This document shows positions 59,378-64,000 of a stretch of 64,000 bases of DNA, in pieces. The DNA lies in assembly GCF_023896955.1 (NCBI RefSeq), contig NZ_JAMHIW010000009.1:170930-234929 (forward strand), given 5' to 3'. How positions within the stretch are numbered: position 1 is the first letter of the stretch; each line of letters starts with the position of its first letter. The notes below the pieces were generated by a model. That model was not told the DNA's origin and did not search any database. It saw only the letters and a list, made by a program, of their open reading frames with translations. This DNA comes from Micromonospora sp. RHAY321. GTDB lineage: Bacteria > Actinomycetota > Actinomycetes > Mycobacteriales > Micromonosporaceae. The position numbers were made by a program, and so were the translations under genes.

Positions 59378-62300
59378 TCAGGCGGCGACGAGGTCGAACT
59401 TCTCCCAGGGACCGACGGCGTCCCGGTTCGCGATCAGTGCCTCGGCCCCGGCGTTCTCCGCGACCACGTACCTGTTGTTCACGGCCGCCCGGAGGCTGAC
59501 CGAGCCGTCCGGGTTCCGGACCAGCGCGAAGGTCTCCCACGACCCGGCCGCGGCCCGGTTGGCGACCAGCGGGTTGGCGCCGGCGTTCTCGGCACACACG
59601 AACTGGTTGTTCACCCGGGCCCGCAGGGCGACGTTGCCGCCGCCGAGGTCGACCTGGTCGAACCGCTCCGAGCCGCCGATCGCGACGGCGCTCGCCACCA
59701 GGTTGCCGGCGCCGCCGTTGGTGGCGGAGACGTACCGGCCGTTGGCCTGGGACCGCAGCGCGACGCCACCGCCCGTCGGTGGGCTGCTGCCGGTGAGGAC
59801 CCGGATGGCGTCCACCATGCCCACCGAGGTGGTCTTGTTGACGATGCGGATGGTGTGCGTGCCGTTCGTCAACCCGGTCCGGCTGAAGACGACCTGCTGT
59901 GCCTGGCGGGGGCCGGTGACGTTGAGGTTGACGTTGGCCTGGAAGACGTTGTCCAGGTAGACGTCGACGTTGCCCATGTCGCTGAACCGCTCGGAGAGGT
60001 ACTCCACACCGGTGCCGGTGAACGTGTAGCTGGCGGCGGCGCCGACGGTGGTGCTGTGGTGGGTGTCGTCGTTGTAGTCGCCGTACCCCCGGGCCGTGGT
60101 GTGGTGCCAGTTGGCGTCGTAGGTCAGCATCGTGTCGTTGACCAGCCCTCCGCCGCCGACGCCGCCGAGGCCGAGCGTCGAGGCGGTGCCCGACAGGCTC
60201 TTCTCGCCCTGGTTGGCGGTGCCGGTCAGGGTGGTGGCCGCGTACGTCGACAGCGGCTTGGCGGTGCGCTCCACCACGTACACCGTGTTCGCCGCGGTGG
60301 CGAAGCTGATCTCGGCGGCCGAGGTGGTGGTCAGCACGGCGTTGTCCGACGTACGGCGAACCCGCACCTCCTGGCCGCCCCACGGGTTCACCACCCGCGC
60401 CGACTTGCCGTGCAGGCTCTTCAGACCGACGTACTTGACCTCGCCGGCCTCCCGCTCCGAGCTGACCAGGAAGCCGTCCTTGGCCAGCAGCGTGAACTTC
60501 CCGACGAAGCTGGAGTCGGTCGGCACGGCCGGGAAGACCCGGATCCTGTCGTTGTACGACTGCAGCAGGGACTCGTTCATCGCCGCCAGGTGGATGCCGA
60601 GGTACTCGAAGACCCCGTTGGTGTTGTTGGTCATTCCGTTCGGATAGTTCTGGTACTTCTGCAGCATGGTCCGCATGCCCTGGAACGCCTGGTTGCCGAG
60701 ACCGAGCCGGGCGGCGTGCACGTGGTCGTTGGACCAGACGTTGCCGTACGGGTGCGGTCGCACGTTCCAGGTGTTGACGGCGGTCTGCTGGTCGGGGTAG
60801 CCGATGCCGGTCTGGTCGTAGGGCCAGACCAGCTCCAGCGACACGTTCTCGTTGTTGCGGGTCTGCGAGATCGGCGGGTCGTGCGGCAGGTACGCCCCGT
60901 TCTGGACCTGGTACGGGGCCAGGTTGTCGACGATGGTCTGCCAGTTGGCCCGTAGTCCCGCGTCGAGGCCGAGCTGCTGGCTGACCTGGATGGCGAGCGG
61001 GAAGAGCAGCCGTACCGCGGCCAGGTCGGTGATCGCGTTGCGGACGTCCCAGTACGTCTCGTGCGCGTTGGAGTTGGCCATGTACCACCGACCGGTGGCG
61101 GGGTCACGGTCGAGCATGTCCTCGTAGAACTTCACGGCCTCCCGCATGTACGGGTACGCCGTGTTGCGCAGGTACGCCTCGTCGTTGCTGTACCGGTACT
61201 GGAGGTACATGTTGTAGGCGGCCTCGGTGCCGGTCGAGTAGAGGTCGTTGACGTAGTCGCTGTTGACGGTGCCCCGGGCGTTCCCGTCCCAGCCCATCGT
61301 CTCCGGCACCCAGAGACCGTCACTGCCGTAGCGGGTGGTCGTGTACGACTTCAGCGCGGCGAGGTTGCGACTGTAGAGCCGGTTGAAGCCGGCCATCACG
61401 TCGAGATGGTTGCTGGCCAGGAACGAGTTGTAGACGTCGCGCTGGTTCCAGTACCAGTACCCGTTGCTCCACTTGGAGTTGTCCTGGGTGGCCCGGAACA
61501 CGCCGTTGATGAAGTGCAACGGGTAGTTGCCGTAACCACCCGCGGCGATCATGTACGTCGCCAGGTAGTAGACGTTCTCCAGGTAGTCGGCGTCGCCGCC
61601 GGCGTTGGAGTACTGGACGAACGACTTCGCCCAGAAGTCGTGCCACCAGGTGCGGTAGTTGTTCAGCGTGGTGGCGTAGCCGGCGCCCTTGACCGTCGCG
61701 AGCTGGTTCTTCGCCTGGGTCACCGAGTTGAGGCCGGGCGCGTTGATCCGGCTGGCCGCGGTGAACCAGACCGTGTAGCTCGACGTGGGGGTGATGTTCA
61801 GCCGGACCCGGGTGCCGTTGACGACCTGGGAGGTGTACGACGCTCCCTCGACCGTGGCCGCGAGGGTGTACCCGAAGTTGTTCGCGTCCGTCTGCCCACG
61901 GCTCAACCCGACGCCGCTGGCGTCGGCGAAGGTCGAGACGGTCCGCCACGTGTTCAGGTCGGGGACGTCGGCGATGTTCTGGACGGTGTTCATGTCCCAG
62001 AGGCTCAGGTCGAGGCCGACGCTGGTCACTCCGGGACGGCTGTCCTCGACGTGGATGCCCATCACCTCGGAGTTGGGCGCGCCCATGACCGTGATGGTGC
62101 GGTTGTTGTCGTACTTCGTGGTCAGCGTGCCGTCGTACAAGGAGAGGCGCTGCTGGAAGGTGGTGTAGCCGGTGTCGACCTGCGGGTTGCTGGAGAGGTT
62201 GACCAGCCCGGCGGCGTAGGTCGACTGTTGGGCCAGGTCCACGCCGGAGACCTGCATGGTGAGGCCGTTGGCGTTCCAGGCCATCGCACCGGTCCGGCCG

Positions 62301-62527
62301 TTGCCGACGGTGAGCCCGTGCAGGGGGTTGGTGTTCGGGCGGTTGTAGACGATGTCGTGCTTGGCCAGGTAGGCGGCCCGGTTGACGTTGAGTGTCCCGG
62401 TGCCGGTGCTGAATGCGGCGTCCGTCGGTGCTGCGGTGGCCGGGCCGCCCGGGCCGACGGCGACGACGCCACCGGCGAGCAGGACGGCGAGCGCGATACG
62501 CAGCGGCGTTCTCACCTTCATCGACAC
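59378..62527 (-). CDS. Secreted GH95-like glycoside hydrolase with fascin-like beta-trefoil
   Basis: The 1049-aa protein has a signal peptide (~32 aa ending TAA), an N-terminal beta domain (NRPNTNPLHGLTVGNGRTGAMAW), a central (alpha/alpha)6 barrel of GH95-like type (NGYWYWNQRDVYNSF, NAHETYWDVRNAITDL, NENVSLELVWPYDQTG), a C-terminal beta region, a jelly-roll module (~840-900) and three fascin-like repeats at ~915-1049. GH95 enzymes are alpha-L-fucosidases or galactosidases; the precise specificity cannot be read. GTG/ATG choice: the ATG at 62527 follows GAGGAGATC. It is the first gene of the minus-strand carbohydrate group, with a 450-bp upstream gap. Confidence 0.83.
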   Translation of the reverse strand: MSMKVRTPLRIALAVLLAGGVVAVGPGGPATAAPTDAAFSTGTGTLNVNRAAYLAKHDIVYNRPNTNPLHGLTVGNGRTGAMAWNANGLTMQVSGVDLAQQSTYAAGLVNLSSNPQVDTGYTTFQQRLSLYDGTLTTKYDNNRTITVMGAPNSEVMGIHVEDSRPGVTSVGLDLSLWDMNTVQNIADVPDLNTWRTVSTFADASGVGLSRGQTDANNFGYTLAATVEGASYTSQVVNGTRVRLNITPTSSYTVWFTAASRINAPGLNSVTQAKNQLATVKGAGYATTLNNYRTWWHDFWAKSFVQYSNAGGDADYLENVYYLATYMIAAGGYGNYPLHFINGVFRATQDNSKWSNGYWYWNQRDVYNSFLASNHLDVMAGFNRLYSRNLAALKSYTTTRYGSDGLWVPETMGWDGNARGTVNSDYVNDLYSTGTEAAYNMYLQYRYSNDEAYLRNTAYPYMREAVKFYEDMLDRDPATGRWYMANSNAHETYWDVRNAITDLAAVRLLFPLAIQVSQQLGLDAGLRANWQTIVDNLAPYQVQNGAYLPHDPPISQTRNNENVSLELVWPYDQTGIGYPDQQTAVNTWNVRPHPYGNVWSNDHVHAARLGLGNQAFQGMRTMLQKYQNYPNGMTNNTNGVFEYLGIHLAAMNESLLQSYNDRIRVFPAVPTDSSFVGKFTLLAKDGFLVSSEREAGEVKYVGLKSLHGKSARVVNPWGGQEVRVRRTSDNAVLTTTSAAEISFATAANTVYVVERTAKPLSTYAATTLTGTANQGEKSLSGTASTLGLGGVGGGGLVNDTMLTYDANWHHTTARGYGDYNDDTHHSTTVGAAASYTFTGTGVEYLSERFSDMGNVDVYLDNVFQANVNLNVTGPRQAQQVVFSRTGLTNGTHTIRIVNKTTSVGMVDAIRVLTGSSPPTGGGVALRSQANGRYVSATNGGAGNLVASAVAIGGSERFDQVDLGGGNVALRARVNNQFVCAENAGANPLVANRAAAGSWETFALVRNPDGSVSLRAAVNNRYVVAENAGAEALIANRDAVGPWEKFDLVAA
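59380..59770 (-). repeat. Three fascin-like repeats in GH95-like C-terminus
   Basis: Three ~130-bp coding repeats give a beta-trefoil similar to that at the end of the GH99-like gene 6.7 kb away. This shows module sharing between two enzymes of the same locus. Confidence 0.7.
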
Positions 62528-62944
62528 GATCTCCTCTGGATCGTCCGTGCGGATGATGTCTCGCGCCCCGGGGAACTGCCCGGTCTGCCCGCGTCCGCCG
62601 AAACGCGAGCGACATCGAGACGATCTGGGACGGTGTCACCGGGCTGGCTCACTCGACAGCGAGGTAAACATCGACCCACATCTTTGACATGCAGTTAACA
62701 TCGGATGTATTTGCGGGTCAATACCTTCGGTTCCGGAATCTCACCTCGGACGTACCGAGCCTGGACGGCAAGGGTCGTCATACATCGGATCTATTGATGG
62801 CCCCAGCGCTGGCCCCGGTCGGCGTTCCCTGGCGCTGGCGCGCGCCGAGCGGGCGCTGTGTCGTTTCGCGCGTCCGTCTCGTCGGTGGTTTCGCCTCCCA
62901 TTCGCAACTGATGGTTGCGGGTGTCGGGCATGTCGGCTAGCGTG
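62528..62944. promoter_or_regulatory. Intergenic region with repeated ACATCGGAT elements
   Basis: This gap divides the minus-strand carbohydrate genes from the plus-strand SRPBCC-ArsR pair. It is AT-richer. ACATCGGATGT at 62698-62708 is a near-perfect palindrome, and ACATCGGAT recurs at 62782-62790; AACATCGA occurs at 62667-62674. TTGACA at 62684 resembles a plus-strand -35. The repeats could be operators for a sugar-responsive (for example LacI-type) regulator of the GH95-like gene. Confidence 0.4.
62903..62919. promoter_or_regulatory. Operator-like palindrome 1 (CGCAAC-N5-GTTGCG)
   Basis: Perfect 6-5-6 inverted repeat upstream of the SRPBCC-ArsR pair. The same element recurs with one mismatch 45 bp downstream. 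It is likely bound by the co-encoded ArsR-type regulator. Confidence 0.55.
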
Positions 62945-62947
62945 ATG

Positions 62948-62964
62948 CGCAACCAAACATTGCG
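62948..62964. promoter_or_regulatory. Operator-like palindrome 2 (CGCAAC-N5-ATTGCG)
   Basis: Second copy of the 6-5-6 palindrome, one mismatch, ending 13 bp before the GTG chosen for the SRPBCC gene. Its position over the leader supports the downstream start at 62978 rather than the ATG at 62945. Confidence 0.5.
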
Positions 62965-62977
62965 AAAGGCGGCAGGC

Positions 62978-63442
62978 GTGGAATTCGGAACGATCGAGCG
63001 TGAGATCCACATCGACGCGGCACCCGAGGTCGTCTTCGACGTGGTGAGCAGCCCGGAGCACCTGCGCGAGTGGTGGCCGGACGAGGCGGAATATCCGGCC
63101 GTGCCCGGGGGAGCGGGGCGGATCGGCTTCGGTGACGTCTCCCAGGACGGCGGCACCTGGGTGCAGTTCGCGGTCGTCGACGCCGTGCCGCCGCGGCACT
63201 TCTCCTTCCGCTGGACACACGAGGAGGGGGAGACCGCCGGCCCGGGCAACTCGTTCCTGGTCGTCTTCGAACTCGAGCCCGCGGGGAGTGGGACGCGCCT
63301 GCGGATGACCGAGAGCGGTTTCCGCGAGCGTGGCTGGGACGAGGCGAAGGTCGCCGCCGAGTACGCCGACCACGTCAGCGGCTGGGACCTCTTCCTGCCG
63401 CGCCTGCCGGTGTACGCCGCGAAGGTCGGAGCGGGCTCGTGA
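62978..63442 (+). CDS. SRPBCC (AHSA1/START-like) protein
   Basis: The 154-aa protein matches the AHSA1-type SRPBCC family: IEREIHIDAAPEVVFDVVSSPEHLREWWPDEAEY at the N-terminus, VDAVPPRHFSFRW in the middle and GTRLRMTESGFRERGWDE near the end. These helix-grip proteins have a large hydrophobic pocket. The frame is open upstream with an ATG at 62945, but GTG 62978 is preferred because family similarity begins there and an operator-like palindrome overlaps the other start. It overlaps the ArsR gene by 4 bp (GTGA). SRPBCC-ArsR pairs are common in actinobacteria. START-like proteins give calicheamicin self-resistance (CalU16/19), but this pair lies beyond the cluster edge and such a role is not supported here. 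Confidence 0.85.
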   Translation: MEFGTIEREIHIDAAPEVVFDVVSSPEHLREWWPDEAEYPAVPGGAGRIGFGDVSQDGGTWVQFAVVDAVPPRHFSFRWTHEEGETAGPGNSFLVVFELEPAGSGTRLRMTESGFRERGWDEAKVAAEYADHVSGWDLFLPRLPVYAAKVGAGS

Positions 63443-63795
63443 GCGTCCTGGTGGACGACGACCTCTGGTCGGCGGTGGGTGACCCGACCCGGCGCCGGAT
63501 GCTCGACCTGTTGCTGAGCGAGGGCAGCGGGACGGCGACCAGCCTGAGCGAGCGCCTGCCGGTGACCCGTCAGGCGGTGGCGAAGCACCTCGTCGTCCTC
63601 GACCGGGTGGGCCTGGTGCACGCCACCACCGCCGGCCGCGAGAAGCAGTTCCGCGTCGACGAGGCCCAGCTCGCGCGCGCCGTCGCCCAGCTCGCCGACG
63701 TCGGCGCGGCCTGGGACTCCCGCCTGCGGCGTATCAGGCGCATCGCCGAGACGATCCAGCGCGGCAGGGACGCCGACAGCGAGAAGAAGCGGTAG
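63439..63795 (+). CDS. ArsR-type winged-helix transcriptional regulator
   Basis: The 118-aa protein is a compact winged helix: WSAVGDPTRRRMLDLLLSEG, then SLSERLPVTRQAVAKHLVVLDRVGLV as the recognition helix, and the wing GREKQFRVDEAQL. No metal-binding cysteines are present, so it belongs to the ArsR members paired with SRPBCC proteins, not metal sensors. The GTG at 63439 overlaps the SRPBCC stop. It probably represses its own operon through the two CGCAAC/GTTGCG palindromes upstream (inference). Confidence 0.9.
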   Translation: MSVLVDDDLWSAVGDPTRRRMLDLLLSEGSGTATSLSERLPVTRQAVAKHLVVLDRVGLVHATTAGREKQFRVDEAQLARAVAQLADVGAAWDSRLRRIRRIAETIQRGRDADSEKKR

Positions 63796-64000
63796 GGAGG
63801 CGCCCGAGGTCGGAACCCCGCCCTCGATCGGGTGGCATGCGACCGCGCCTGCGGGCGGGGCGCCGGGCGGAACATACCGTCGGCGGGGGAGCGAGCAGAG
63901 GGTCGGCCGGTGGCGGCGGAGGCGGGCTCTCTGCTGTTCCCCAGGCCCGACGACGGTGTCCGCCACCGCGCGGGCCGTTGCGGTGGTCGGCAGGCGGTAT
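63796..64000. other. Window end, no gene seen
   Basis: The last 205 bp contain no ORF with family-like sequence on either strand and no strong hairpin. Confidence 0.5.

Noticed and set aside
1..64000. CRISPR arrays, tRNA/rRNA genes, transposases, phage attachment sites
   Set aside because: No regular short repeats with spacers, no cloverleaf or rRNA-like stretches and no transposase or integrase motifs were noticed by eye on either strand.

Overview
This window is high-GC actinobacterial DNA, about 70% GC by eye. It has frequent GTG/TTG starts, many 4-bp start/stop overlaps and long false ORFs on the opposite strand. Gene content fits a Micromonosporaceae-type genome, but that assignment is inference. 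No rRNA, tRNA, CRISPR array or insertion sequence was seen.

Roughly 0.7-51 kb is most or all of an enediyne biosynthetic gene cluster. The diagnostic core is the iterative enediyne PKS (39376-45189, KS-AT-ACP-KR-DH-PPTase) with the thioesterase TEBC, two tandem DUF1702/UNBL proteins, UNBV and UNBU. A flavin reductase and an E7-type P450 follow TEBC in the same operon.

Layout: (1) 743-4913, minus: a beta-amino-acid operon in transcription order MIO aminomutase, condensation enzyme, free PCP, PhyH dioxygenase, matching the C-1027 SgcC4/C5/C2 logic. (2) 5239-17403, plus: tailoring genes (TylF methyltransferase, RibD-like reductase, solute-binding protein without a signal peptide, two-component-type flavoprotein, P450, SDR, FAD monooxygenase, ECF sigma factor, SgcC-type phenol hydroxylase, second methyltransferase). 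(3) 17487-20392, minus: a methyltransferase with a zinc ribbon, plus a PCMH-type FAD oxidase. (4) 20722-25579, plus: a C-A-PCP NRPS, a second flavoprotein hydroxylase and an SgcJ-like protein. (5) 25670-29450: DinB/mycothiol-enzyme-like proteins, an SCP2 protein and a second FAD monooxygenase. (6) 29531-31171, minus: MerR and AraC regulators, then a 1.1-kb island with no convincing gene. (7) 32295-35634, minus: DUF5987, GMC oxidoreductase and an AhpD/CMD protein. (8) 35879-50887, plus: the enediyne core operons.

Proposed joint function: PKSE and TEBC, with the UNB proteins, make the polyene and warhead precursor. GMC, P450 and other oxidoreductases mature it. The aminomutase makes a beta-aromatic amino acid that is activated (probably by the A domain at 20722-23868), held on the free PCP, oxidised by the HpaB-type hydroxylase with the flavin reductase and perhaps by PhyH, O-methylated, and joined to the core by the SgcC5-like enzyme. 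No apoprotein, efflux pump or deoxysugar gene was seen, so resistance and glycosylation genes, if any, lie outside or are of an unrecognised kind.

From 50.9 kb, past a strong bidirectional terminator, the content changes to secreted carbohydrate-active proteins on the minus strand: a GH95-like enzyme, a sugar dehydrogenase with a ricin lectin, a ThuA/DUF1080/CBM32 protein, a GH99-like enzyme and a Tat-exported FAD oxidase. The window ends with an SRPBCC-ArsR gene pair preceded by two matching palindromes.
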